The notes: generated by a model from the sequence alone, not told the origin. 6,550 nt of DNA from Bacillota bacterium (GCA_017438085.1 JAFRWH010000173.1:1-6550); one strand, 5' to 3'. Shown: positions 1-5,109, counted from the stretch's first letter. Numbers and translations are program-made.

Positions 1-671
1 ACAACGATATCGAAGCCACCTGGGCAGAGAAAAAGAGGATACGCGGCGAAAGAGGCGACAAGATAGATTCGTATAATTTCAAGGAGTTCCACTACAAAGC
101 ATCCAACGGAACTGATCTGAAGGTTGAGCTCACCCCTGATTCCCACTTCGGAATGGGTAAAAGGATGATGGGTTCAAGGCGGGTCAGCTTTACCGCTAAT
201 ATGCCCTCTGAAGAGATCTGCACGACTCCTGAAAAGTACGGCACTGAAGGCGTTGTTTATGCCACAAAGCCTCTGGTGCTTGGCGGAAAAGTCATAAAGG
301 ATTTCGGCTTCCGCTTTGAGAAGGGCAAGGTCGTAGAAGTTATTGCCGGCGAAGGCAAGGAGATGCTGGAAGCACTCATAACCATGGATGAGAACGCATG
401 CTATCTCGGCGAATGCGCTCTGGTAGAGTATCATTCTCCGATCTCCATGAGCGGCCGCGTATATTACTGCACACTTATAGACGAGAATGCATCCTGCCAT
501 CTGGCTCTTGGAAGAGGCCTCAACGGTAAGCCCTCCGATCCGCGCTACACCTTCAACAATTCCATGATACACGTGGACTTCATGGTCGGTACCGAGGACA
601 TGCATATCACAGGCACCACCGAAGACGGCAGAGAGATAACCATCTTCGACAAGGGCGATTTTGCGCTTTAG
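1..671 (+). CDS. M29-family metallo-aminopeptidase (AmpS/PepS type), C-terminal part
   Basis: Cytosolic dinuclear-metal aminopeptidase that releases N-terminal residues from peptides; family M29 (thermophilic aminopeptidase AmpS/AmpT, PepS). The frame is open from base 3 to the TAG at 669-671, giving 222 residues. The family is usually about 370-410 long, so roughly the first 40% lies outside the window, and the internal ATG at 153 is not the start. Seen in order: a FHYKASNGTDL segment, the NMPSEEICTTP motif (fragment residues 66-76), YLGECALV (E137), DENASCHLALG (E161, H166) and HVDFMVGTEDM (H190, D192). In M29 enzymes these carry the metal ligands (Glu, Glu, Glu, His, His, Asp), so all ligands are present and the enzyme should be active. 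The C-terminus DGREITIFDKGDFAL is a normal family ending. No clear terminator hairpin follows before the next gene. Confidence 0.93.
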   Translation, partial: NDIEATWAEKKRIRGERGDKIDSYNFKEFHYKASNGTDLKVELTPDSHFGMGKRMMGSRRVSFTANMPSEEICTTPEKYGTEGVVYATKPLVLGGKVIKDFGFRFEKGKVVEVIAGEGKEMLEALITMDENACYLGECALVEYHSPISMSGRVYYCTLIDENASCHLALGRGLNGKPSDPRYTFNNSMIHVDFMVGTEDMHITGTTEDGREITIFDKGDFAL

Positions 672-727
672 TATTTTCCAAGTCTGCCGAAGCATCGATC
701 TGAATATTTTAATGGACAGTTTTTCAT

Positions 728-735
728 AAAGGAGG
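728..735 (+). promoter_or_regulatory. Strong ribosome binding site fixing the hydrolase start at 742
   Basis: AAAGGAGG lies 6 bases before ATG 742. It is a near-perfect anti-16S match and shows that translation was meant to begin at 742, upstream of the in-frame TAG at 790. The downstream ATG at 880 has no comparable site. Confidence 0.85.
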
Positions 736-741
736 AGCTAA

Positions 742-1668
742 ATGTTACACGAGATAAGTTTCAAGTCATTCAACGAGCGTGACATGGTTTAGGGCTGGAT
801 CTATGCGCCTGCCTGTGAGCCCAAGGGCATAATCCAGCTGGTACACGGCTTCGGCGAGCACTCCAGGCGCTATCTTCACATGATAGTAGCGTTCATGGAT
901 GCGGGCTTTATAGTTGCCGCAGATGACCACGTTGGCCATGGCAAGACCGCAGTGGTAAACAACACTTGGGGCGACTGGGGCGATAAGGGTCCTCACACCA
1001 TGATGGAGGATGAATATCAGCTGACAAAAATAGTCAAGGAAAAGTATCCCGGACTTCCGTATTTCATGTTCGGACACAGCATGGGATCCTTCATAACCCG
1101 CGATTACATCGCCAAGTACGGCAGTGAACTGAAGGGCGCCACCATCTGCGGGACCAACGGAGCAAATCCGGCTCTCAAGGATGTGATCGCTGCTGCTCAG
1201 GCAGTTGTCGATGCAGGAAAAGGCGATGAGTCCGACGCAAGTCTGACCGGCATGCTCTTCGGATACATGTTCGCCCGCATCGAGGAGCCCATAAAGCTCG
1301 GAAACGAGTGGATCTGCCACAGCAAATGGGTACAGGATGACCATGCAGCAGACCCCTTCGATGCTTTCACCAGACCAACCAACAACCGCTCCATGCTTGC
1401 CTTCTGCCAGATGATGGACTGCATACAGGGCACTGAATGGGCGGAGAAGGTTCCGAAGGAGCTGCCCATCTACAATATTGCAGGCGATGAAGACCCGGTC
1501 GGGAACTGGGGCGAGGGCGTCTACCAGACTTCCAACTGGCTGGCCCAGACCGGTCATAAGGTAAAGACAAAGCTTTATTCCGGCTATCGCCACGAGATCC
1601 ACAATTACGATGATATAAAGTGCGAAGTGGAGAAGGGAATTATCGACTTCTTCAAAAGCTGCCTGTAA
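742..1668 (+). pseudogene. Monoglyceride-lipase-like alpha/beta hydrolase interrupted by an amber codon
   Basis: Serine hydrolase of the alpha/beta fold, related to monoacylglycerol lipase / lysophospholipase (Hydrolase_4, 'serine aminopeptidase S33' type), expected to cleave lipid or other esters. From ATG 742 the frame reads MLHEISFKSFNERDMV, then TAG at 790-792 (codon 17), then GWIYAP and an open frame to TAA 1666-1668, 308 codons in all, which is normal length. After the stop all family landmarks are intact: oxyanion-hole HGFGEH (35-40), nucleophile GHSMGS (Ser113), acid in GDEDPVG (Asp251) and base in GYRHEIHN (His284). No signal peptide is visible. Residues on both sides of the TAG look like homologous sequence, so this is a point change and not a wrong start. 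Restarting at ATG 880 would remove the oxyanion loop and leave an inactive protein. The simplest reading is a recent nonsense mutation (for example CAG to TAG) or a sequencing error. Amber readthrough is less likely because TAG is an ordinary terminator for five genes here. Confidence 0.8.
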
Positions 1669-1695
1669 AACTGAAAAAAATAATATAAAAAAATA

Positions 1696-1724
1696 TTGAC
1701 ATCCGTTAATTAATTGTGTACAAT
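1696..1724 (+). promoter_or_regulatory. Sigma-A promoter of the peroxidase-ohrR-CDF operon
   Basis: TTGACA at 1696-1701 is followed by a 17-base spacer and TACAAT at 1719-1724. This is a perfect -35, optimal spacing and a 5/6 -10, preceded by an A/T-rich UP-like tract (1672-1695). It lies 48 bases upstream of the peroxidase ATG. The -10 box sits inside the left arm of a large inverted repeat, so a bound repressor would block RNA polymerase. Confidence 0.85.
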
Positions 1725-1753
1725 CGATTCTAAAATCAATTGTACACAATTAA
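1710..1753. promoter_or_regulatory. Large dyad operator, probable OhrR/MarR binding site
   Basis: Perfect 15-base inverted arms, 1710-1724 (TTAATTGTGTACAAT) and 1739-1753 (ATTGTACACAATTAA). Inside them, after one C/A mismatch, a further GATT (1726-1729) / AATC (1734-1737) pair surrounds the centre CTAA. Each arm is also a near-palindrome, ATTGT-GT-ACAAT. The TACAAT...ATTGTA content resembles the operators known for OhrR (TACAATT-AATTGTA type). It covers the -10 box and the start point of the promoter for an operon that encodes an OhrR-like protein, so autorepression is the natural inference. The arms could hold one dimer each, or the dyad could act as a transcript hairpin. Confidence 0.8.
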
Positions 1754-1771
1754 ATTTTATGGAGGTCAACA

Positions 1772-2317
1772 ATGAACAAGTTTTATGAATTCGAGCTTAT
1801 CGACGGCGACGGCGAGAGATTTGAGACAAAGAATTTTGAAGGCAAAGTAGTGCTTGTAGTCAATACCGCTACCGGCTGCGGATTTACTCCTCAGTACAAG
1901 GAAATGGAAGAGATCTACGAGAAGTATCACGATCAGGGCTTTGAGATCCTCGATGTTCCCTGCAACCAGTTCGCAGGCCAGACTCCCGGAACTGATGAAG
2001 AGATCCACGAGTTCTGCACACTCAACTACGGAACCCAGTTCCCCCAGATGAGCAAGTCCGATGTAAATGGCGATAACGAGCTGCCCCTTTTCACCTTCCT
2101 GAAGAGCCAGAAGGGCTTTGAGGGCTTCGGCAAGGGCGTCAAGGCCATGGCCATGAGCGCAATGCTCTCCAAGATCGACAAGGATTACAAGAATAATCCC
2201 GCTATCAAGTGGAATTTCACCAAGTTCCTCGTTGACAGAGAGGGCAATGTTGTGGCAAGATTTGAACCGACCCACGATATGAAGGACGTTGAAAAGGCAG
2301 TCGCTGCACTGATCTAA
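1772..2317 (+). CDS. Glutathione peroxidase family protein, cysteine type
   Basis: Thiol peroxidase of the GPx family (181 residues, normal length; compare bacterial BsaA/Gpo/BtuE), a cytosolic enzyme reducing hydrogen and lipid hydroperoxides, in bacteria usually with thioredoxin as donor. Seen: NTATGCGFTPQY with peroxidatic Cys36 (codon TGC, not TGA), VPCNQFAGQTPGT with Gln70, and KWNFTKFLVDREG with Trp147-Asn148, which together form the catalytic tetrad. Cys82 in EFCTLNYGTQFP is at the usual place of the resolving Cys, and Cys64 is a further conserved Cys. The segment around residues 114-146 is somewhat longer than in the shortest bacterial forms. GGAGG at 1761-1765 sits 6 bases before the ATG. 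It is the first gene of an operon with ohrR 2 bases downstream and is probably induced by organic peroxide through the dyad operator. Confidence 0.95.
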   Translation: MNKFYEFELIDGDGERFETKNFEGKVVLVVNTATGCGFTPQYKEMEEIYEKYHDQGFEILDVPCNQFAGQTPGTDEEIHEFCTLNYGTQFPQMSKSDVNGDNELPLFTFLKSQKGFEGFGKGVKAMAMSAMLSKIDKDYKNNPAIKWNFTKFLVDREGNVVARFEPTHDMKDVEKAVAALI

Positions 2318-2319
2318 AA

Positions 2320-2757
2320 ATGGACAAATACGAAAATCTGAGAATTGAAAATCAGATGTGCTTTCCCCTCTACGCTGCTGCAAAGAGCGTAGTGGGGCTT
2401 TATGCACCCTTTCTTGAACCACTGGATCTCACCTATACCCAGTACATCGCCATGATGGTGATCTGGGAAAAGGAGAGCCTCAGTTCCAAGGAGCTCGGAG
2501 ATATTCTTTATCTTGATTCCGGAACACTGACTCCGCTTCTGAAAAAGCTGGAGGACAAGGGCTTTGTAGAAAGAAAGCGCAGTGAATCCGATGCCAGGAA
2601 CCTTATTGTTTCTCTGACTGAAAAGGGCAGGGAATTGCGTGAAAAGGCTGTTGACGTGCCGCAGCAGGTGGGCAGCTGCATAAAACTTGAGCCTGCCGAA
2701 GCTGCTGAGCTTTACAGGCTGCTACACAAAGTGCTCGATTCGGAAAAAGAGGGATGA
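2320..2757 (+). CDS. ohrR: OhrR-like MarR-family organic peroxide sensor/repressor
   Basis: Winged-helix MarR-family repressor, 145 residues, matching the OhrR subgroup. The N-terminus IENQMCFPLYAAAK places Cys14 where the peroxide-sensing Cys lies (Cys15 of Bacillus subtilis OhrR). Tyr18, Tyr28 and Tyr39 fall where OhrR has the tyrosines around that Cys. The DNA-binding helix and wing are LYLDSGTLTPLLKKLEDKGFVERKRSESDAR (about 63-93), nearly the family consensus. A second Cys, Cys120, lies 106 residues after Cys14, close to the spacing in two-Cys OhrR proteins such as that of Xanthomonas, so a disulfide mechanism is possible. The start is 2 bases after the peroxidase stop with no clear Shine-Dalgarno, which suggests translational coupling. 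OhrR normally controls the peroxidase Ohr; none is in the window, and here the linked peroxidase is a GPx. The dyad at 1710-1753 is its likely target. Confidence 0.88.
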   Translation: MDKYENLRIENQMCFPLYAAAKSVVGLYAPFLEPLDLTYTQYIAMMVIWEKESLSSKELGDILYLDSGTLTPLLKKLEDKGFVERKRSESDARNLIVSLTEKGRELREKAVDVPQQVGSCIKLEPAEAAELYRLLHKVLDSEKEG

Positions 2758-2760
2758 TCG

Positions 2761-3876
2761 ATGGCGGACAATATTCAGAACAGAGAAAAAATAATCGTAA
2801 AAACCAGCTTCATAGGCATCGCTGTCAATCTGCTCCTTGCAGGCTTTAAGGCTGCAGTAGGTCTGCTTTCAAACTCCATAGCGGTAGTTCTGGATGCAGT
2901 AAACAATCTGAGCGATGCTTTGTCTTCTGTGATCACGATTATCGGGGCAAAGCTTGCAGGAAAGAGGGCAAACAGCAGGCATCCCTTCGGCCATGGCCGC
3001 ATCGAATACATCAGCGCGCTTCTGGTATCGGTAATAGTGCTTTATGCAGGCTTCACATCTCTGGTGGAATCAGTCAAGAAGATAATTCATCCGGAGGTTC
3101 CCGATTATAACATGGTATCGCTGGTGATAATCGCATCCGCGGTCGTTGCCAAGCTGCTGCTGGGCAGATATGTAAAAGGGGTAGGTAAAAAGGTCAATTC
3201 CGCCTCTCTGGTAGCTTCCGGCGCCGATGCGCTGAACGATGCGATAATATCCCTTTCCGTGCTTGCTTCAGCCTTGGTATACACCTTCTTTGGAATCAGT
3301 CTTGAAGCTTATGTGGGCGTGCTCATCGCTGTAATGATAATCAAAGCCGGCTTCGAGATGGTAATGGAAAGCGTGGATGACATACTCGGAAAGCGCACTG
3401 AGAATGAGCTTACGGGAGAAATAAAGCGCTTCATATGCAGGGAGCCGGATATCTACGGAGCCTTCGACCTGATACTACACAGCTACGGACCCGACAGATA
3501 TGTGGGTTCTGTGCATATAGAGGTGCCTGATACCATGACTGTTGATCAGCTGGACCAGCTGGAGCGGAAGGTCGCGGGTGATGTCTATCAGGAGTTTGGT
3601 ATCCTGCTCGCAGCCATCGGGATCTATTCACACAACACCAAGGACGATGAACTCAAGAAGATGCGCAGCGATATCAGCCACAGCGTTATGAGCCACGATG
3701 GCGTGCATCAGATCCATGGTTTCTTCGCAGATAAGGTGAACAAGAACTGCAGCTTCGATGTGATAATCGACTACGACCTTAAAGACAGGGATCAGGTATT
3801 TGCCCGTCTCTGCGATGAGGTGAAAGAGGCTTATCCGGATTATACTTTTAATATTACCATGGATGTCGATATTTAG
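2761..3876 (+). CDS. Cation diffusion facilitator, probable Mn(II) exporter
   Basis: Integral membrane divalent-metal/proton antiporter of the CDF family (371 residues), with about six transmembrane segments in residues 10-205 and a cytoplasmic dimerisation domain from about 215. TM2 carries DAVNNLSDALSS and TM5 carries SGADALNDAII. By alignment with the FieF pattern the four transport-site ligands are Asn48, Asp52, Asp156 and Asp160. An Asn-Asp-Asp-Asp site is typical of Mn(II) exporters such as pneumococcal MntE, whereas Zn/Cd exporters usually have a His. The loop motif RHPFGHGRIEY (73-83) is classic CDF. The cytoplasmic domain extends through a CDF-like first repeat (about 215-292) into a second segment (about 293-371, HSVMSHDGVHQIHGFF), longer than minimal CDFs. 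GAGGG at 2749-2753 precedes the ATG, which is 3 bases after the ohrR stop; it is the third gene of the operon. Metal identity is inferred, family is certain. Confidence 0.93.
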   Translation: MADNIQNREKIIVKTSFIGIAVNLLLAGFKAAVGLLSNSIAVVLDAVNNLSDALSSVITIIGAKLAGKRANSRHPFGHGRIEYISALLVSVIVLYAGFTSLVESVKKIIHPEVPDYNMVSLVIIASAVVAKLLLGRYVKGVGKKVNSASLVASGADALNDAIISLSVLASALVYTFFGISLEAYVGVLIAVMIIKAGFEMVMESVDDILGKRTENELTGEIKRFICREPDIYGAFDLILHSYGPDRYVGSVHIEVPDTMTVDQLDQLERKVAGDVYQEFGILLAAIGIYSHNTKDDELKKMRSDISHSVMSHDGVHQIHGFFADKVNKNCSFDVIIDYDLKDRDQVFARLCDEVKEAYPDYTFNITMDVDI

Positions 3877-3952
3877 CAGAACAGGTAGATTTCAACCATA
3901 CATTCGACGATACATATATAGAAAAAAAGCATATATATTATAAATTTTTTTA

Positions 3953-3981
3953 TAGACAGGAAAAAAGCCGCGTTGTAAAAT
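3953..3981 (+). promoter_or_regulatory. Putative sigma-A promoter overlapped by a dyad
   Basis: TAGACA (3953-3958), a 17-base spacer and TAAAAT (3976-3981): 5/6 matches at both boxes with optimal spacing. Transcription would begin near 3988 and meet the terminator at 4022-4056 after only about 70 bases, so the product is either a short RNA or an attenuated leader for the HMA gene. It is an inference from consensus only. Confidence 0.5.
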
Positions 3982-3988
3982 ATACAAC
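3972..3988. promoter_or_regulatory. Inverted repeat over the -10 box
   Basis: GTTGTA (3972-3977) and TACAAC (3983-3988) are perfect 6-base arms around AAATA. They cover the -10 box at 3976-3981, as a repressor site would. The TTGTA/TACAA arms share bases with the halves of the dyad at 1710-1753, though with different spacing, so a shared regulator is possible but unproven. Confidence 0.5.
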
Positions 3989-4009
3989 ATATTGAACCTG
4001 GTTCAATAT
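3989..4009. promoter_or_regulatory. 21-bp perfect palindrome
   Basis: Arms ATATTGAACC (3989-3998) and GGTTCAATAT (4000-4009) are exact reverse complements around a single T. It directly follows the inverted repeat at 3972-3988 and sits at the expected transcription start of the promoter at 3953-3981. It is a candidate operator for an unidentified dimeric regulator, or a hairpin at the 5' end of the transcript. It has no T-tract, so it is not itself a terminator. Confidence 0.65.
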
Positions 4010-4021
4010 ATCCCTTCTTAA

Positions 4022-4056
4022 TGCTTGGGGCCCCTCCGGGGCCCTGAGTGTTTTTT
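4022..4056 (+). terminator. Strong intrinsic terminator downstream of the CDF gene
   Basis: GC-rich stem CTTGGGGCCCC (4024-4034) pairs with GGGGCCCTGAG (4038-4048) through 11 bp, two of them G-U, around loop TCC. Weak G-U pairs extend it to 4022-4050. TTTTTT at 4051-4056 and a further T-rich run follow. It should end transcription of the peroxidase-ohrR-CDF operon and any RNA from the promoter at 3953-3981. Confidence 0.9.
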
Positions 4057-4086
4057 ATTTATTTTGTTTTATGATCTATAAACAGT

Positions 4087-4116
4087 TTGTTGATGAATCC
4101 TGACTATTTATATGAT
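4087..4116 (+). promoter_or_regulatory. Possible promoter for the HMA gene
   Basis: TTGTTG (4087-4092), 18 bases, then TATGAT (4111-4116), in an A/T-rich setting after the terminator and before the ribosome binding site. The -35 is only a partial match, so the exact boxes are uncertain. Confidence 0.4.
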
Positions 4117-4153
4117 AAATTAATAAATGAAAGGATTTATTGAAGTTTTTATC

Positions 4154-4159
4154 AGGAGG
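4154..4159 (+). promoter_or_regulatory. Ribosome binding site fixing the HMA start at 4167
   Basis: AGGAGG lies 7 bases before ATG 4167 but only 2 before ATG 4162. The 4162 frame closes after seven codons, so 4167 is the real start. A perfect site here argues that the short frame interrupted by TGA is a working gene. Confidence 0.85.
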
Positions 4160-4166
4160 TCATGAA

Positions 4167-4385
4167 ATGGTCAAGACTATATTAAACATCGAGGGCATGT
4201 ACTGAGGCGGCTGTGGGCGTCGCGTGAACGAGGCAATCAAGAAGAATCTCCAGGTTGAAGATGTACAGTCCTTCCACAAGGAGAACCGCACCGAAATACT
4301 CTCTCAGGCTCCCCTGGATGAAGCAGCTATCAAGGCTGCCATTGATTCCACAGGCTATACGCTGGTTGGCATCACTGTAGAGTAG
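4167..4385 (+). CDS. Heavy-metal-associated (HMA) domain protein, probable selenoprotein with UxxC motif
   Basis: A 72-residue single HMA domain (CopZ/MerP-like ferredoxin fold) from ATG 4167 to TAG 4383-4385, with an in-frame TGA at 4203-4205 (codon 13). Translation is MVKTILNIEGMY-(TGA)-GGCGRRVNEAIKK, continuing to STGYTLVGITVE. The HMA signature is GMxCxxC; here TGA falls exactly on the first Cys and TGT gives the second (residue 16), so the motif becomes GMYUGGC if TGA is read as selenocysteine. The rest of the fold is intact: the helix after the motif, an HKENRTEILSQAPLDEAAIKAAIDSTGY segment typical of small Clostridia HMA proteins, and the final strand. No signal peptide is seen, so it is cytosolic. 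HMA proteins carry Cu(I), Hg(II) or similar soft metals; a Sec in the pair could strengthen soft-metal binding or give redox activity. It has its own ribosome binding site and terminator. The alternative is a Cys-to-stop mutation, less likely given the position. Confidence 0.82.
4214..4239 (+). promoter_or_regulatory. Candidate bacterial SECIS hairpin
   Basis: Just after the TGA the mRNA can fold: 4219-4221 with 4232-4234 (G-C, U-G, C-G), a G/A mismatch, 4223-4224 with 4229-4230, and apical loop UGAA (4225-4228). A lower helix of 4214-4216 with 4237-4239 is separated by a 2x2 internal loop. The loop begins 19 bases after the UGA and has G as its second base, matching the known loose rules for bacterial SECIS (loop about 16-37 bases downstream, G among the first two loop bases). 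The stem is short and imperfect, so support is moderate. Confidence 0.5.
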
Positions 4386-4405
4386 GATCGTAAGAAAAAA
4401 GAGAG

Positions 4406-4435
4406 ACAGCAGATCTGAATGATCTGCTGTTTTTT
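4406..4435 (+). terminator. Intrinsic terminator of the HMA gene
   Basis: ACAGCAGATC (4406-4415) and GATCTGCTGT (4421-4430) form a perfect 10-bp stem around TGAAT, followed by TTTTT (4431-4435). It starts 21 bases after the TAG of the HMA frame. This supports a gene that really ends at 4385, not at the TGA at 4203. Confidence 0.93.
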
Positions 4436-4456
4436 GTCGTCCCGATCTGATTTTAC

Positions 4457-4465
4457 TGGTATAAT
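4457..4465 (+). promoter_or_regulatory. Extended -10 promoter of the nitroreductase gene
   Basis: TGG followed by a perfect TATAAT (4460-4465) is an extended -10 element (TGnTATAAT). No good -35 lies at normal spacing, which is usual for this class. It is 39 bases before ATG 4505 and just after the terminator at 4406-4435, so the gene is its own transcription unit. Confidence 0.75.
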
Positions 4466-4504
4466 GTGTTTGAATAATTATTTCTCTGAATCAGGAGGTA
4501 TATC

Positions 4505-5014
4505 ATGGAACTTAAGAAAGTACTTATGAGCAGAAAGTCCTGCAGAGCCTACACAGACAAGCCTGTTGAGGCTGAAAAGCTCGAGGCCGTTGTGACCAGC
4601 GCATCGCTGGCACCTCTTGGTGTGCCCAGGATGGGCAAGCCTCATCTGACCATCGTCACAAATAAAGAAATGCTGAAGACACTGGGATATCAGGGTGGTC
4701 CGGAAAGAGATGCTATTTACGGCGCCCCGGTCCTGATCATCGTATCCTGCCCCGAGTCTTACCCCGGCATTGCTGAAATGAACGCTGCCTGCGTGGTGGA
4801 GATGATGTCTCTTGCCGCTACGGATCTTGGCCTTGGCAACATTTATCTCTATGGTGTCTGCGCACAGCTCCAGAAAAATGAAGCTCTGCAAAAGGAGATA
4901 GGCATACCTGAAAACATGAAGCCGCTGTCCGCTCTGGGTCTGGGCTACGGCGAAGAGCCCATAGCAGAATGCAAGGCCTTCGAAAAGGTGCTGACTGAGA
5001 ACTATATAGCATAG
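4505..5014 (+). CDS. Small nitroreductase-family flavoprotein
   Basis: FMN-dependent oxidoreductase of the nitroreductase family, 169 residues, in the short subgroup common in anaerobic Bacillota; cytosolic, NAD(P)H-using, natural substrate unknown. The N-terminal motif MSRKSCRAYTDKPVEAEKLEAVV (8-30) is the family's R-x-S-x-R-x-Y phosphate-binding segment for FMN. The middle part has the long helix AACVVEMMSLAATDLGLGNIYLYG, typical of the dimer core, and the C-terminal part has MKPLSALGLGYGEE, the usual P-x-x-x-x-x-x-G-Y segment. AGGAGG at 4493-4498 lies 6 bases before the ATG. Cys13 and other cysteines are present but none forms an obvious iron-sulfur motif, so it is not a ferredoxin fusion. 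The gene sits between the HMA protein and the pyr genes and ends at TAG 5012-5014, converging on pyrB. Family is secure, reaction is not. Confidence 0.88.
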   Translation: MELKKVLMSRKSCRAYTDKPVEAEKLEAVVTSASLAPLGVPRMGKPHLTIVTNKEMLKTLGYQGGPERDAIYGAPVLIIVSCPESYPGIAEMNAACVVEMMSLAATDLGLGNIYLYGVCAQLQKNEALQKEIGIPENMKPLSALGLGYGEEPIAECKAFEKVLTENYIA

Positions 5015-5064
5015 AGAGCTTATATCATTTCAGCAAGTCTGAAAACATCGCAGACCGCACAATA

Positions 5065-5097
5065 AAAGAACCCGTCGGCTCATCCGGCAGGTTCTTT
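5065..5097. terminator. Bidirectional terminator between nitroreductase and pyrB
   Basis: AAAGAACC (5065-5072) and GGTTCTTT (5090-5097) are perfect 8-base arms. Inside, GTCGG (5074-5078) pairs with CCGGC (5084-5088) with one G-U, around loop CTCAT. Read from the minus strand the hairpin is followed by a TTCTTTTATT run, a good terminator for pyrEB; read from the plus strand it ends in TTCTTTC, weaker but usable for the nitroreductase. Confidence 0.85.
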
Positions 5098-5109
5098 CAT
5101 AATTAATTG

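Larger units (their letters stand above)
3877..4166. other. Non-coding control region between the CDF gene and the HMA gene
   Basis: About 290 bases without a convincing gene, much more A/T-rich than the flanking coding DNA. It holds, in order: an A/T-rich tract with alternating ATATAT runs (3911-3950), a promoter at 3953-3981, two dyads (3972-3988 and 3989-4009), a strong terminator (4022-4056), and a leader with a second weaker promoter leading to the ribosome binding site of the HMA gene. The individual sites are listed separately. Confidence 0.75.

Noticed and set aside
790..792. Pyrrolysine at the hydrolase amber codon
   Set aside because: TAG ends five of nine genes here, unlike genomes that decode it routinely, and Pyl is not known in this enzyme family. 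Not excluded without a search for pyl genes.
880..1668. Hydrolase starting at ATG 880 as the real gene
   Set aside because: It lacks a ribosome binding site and would drop the oxyanion HGFGEH loop; the strong site at 728-735 points to ATG 742.
766..1749. 327-codon minus-strand open frame opposite the hydrolase
   Set aside because: It is antisense to a frame with clear catalytic motifs, resembles no family and runs through the promoter and operator of the peroxidase operon.
1766..2422. 218-codon minus-strand open frame opposite the peroxidase and ohrR
   Set aside because: Shadow of two recognised genes; composition is leucine/valine-rich antisense with no motif or ribosome binding site.
3905..3950. 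Alternating ATATAT tract as a repeat array or replication origin
   Set aside because: It is short low-complexity A/T DNA with no repeated unit, DnaA boxes or origin genes nearby; it fits an upstream promoter tract.
4203..4205. Genome-wide reassignment of TGA to another amino acid
   Set aside because: TGA ends ohrR at 2755-2757 and the Trp codons visible are TGG; a single TGA at a metal-binding Cys fits Sec better.
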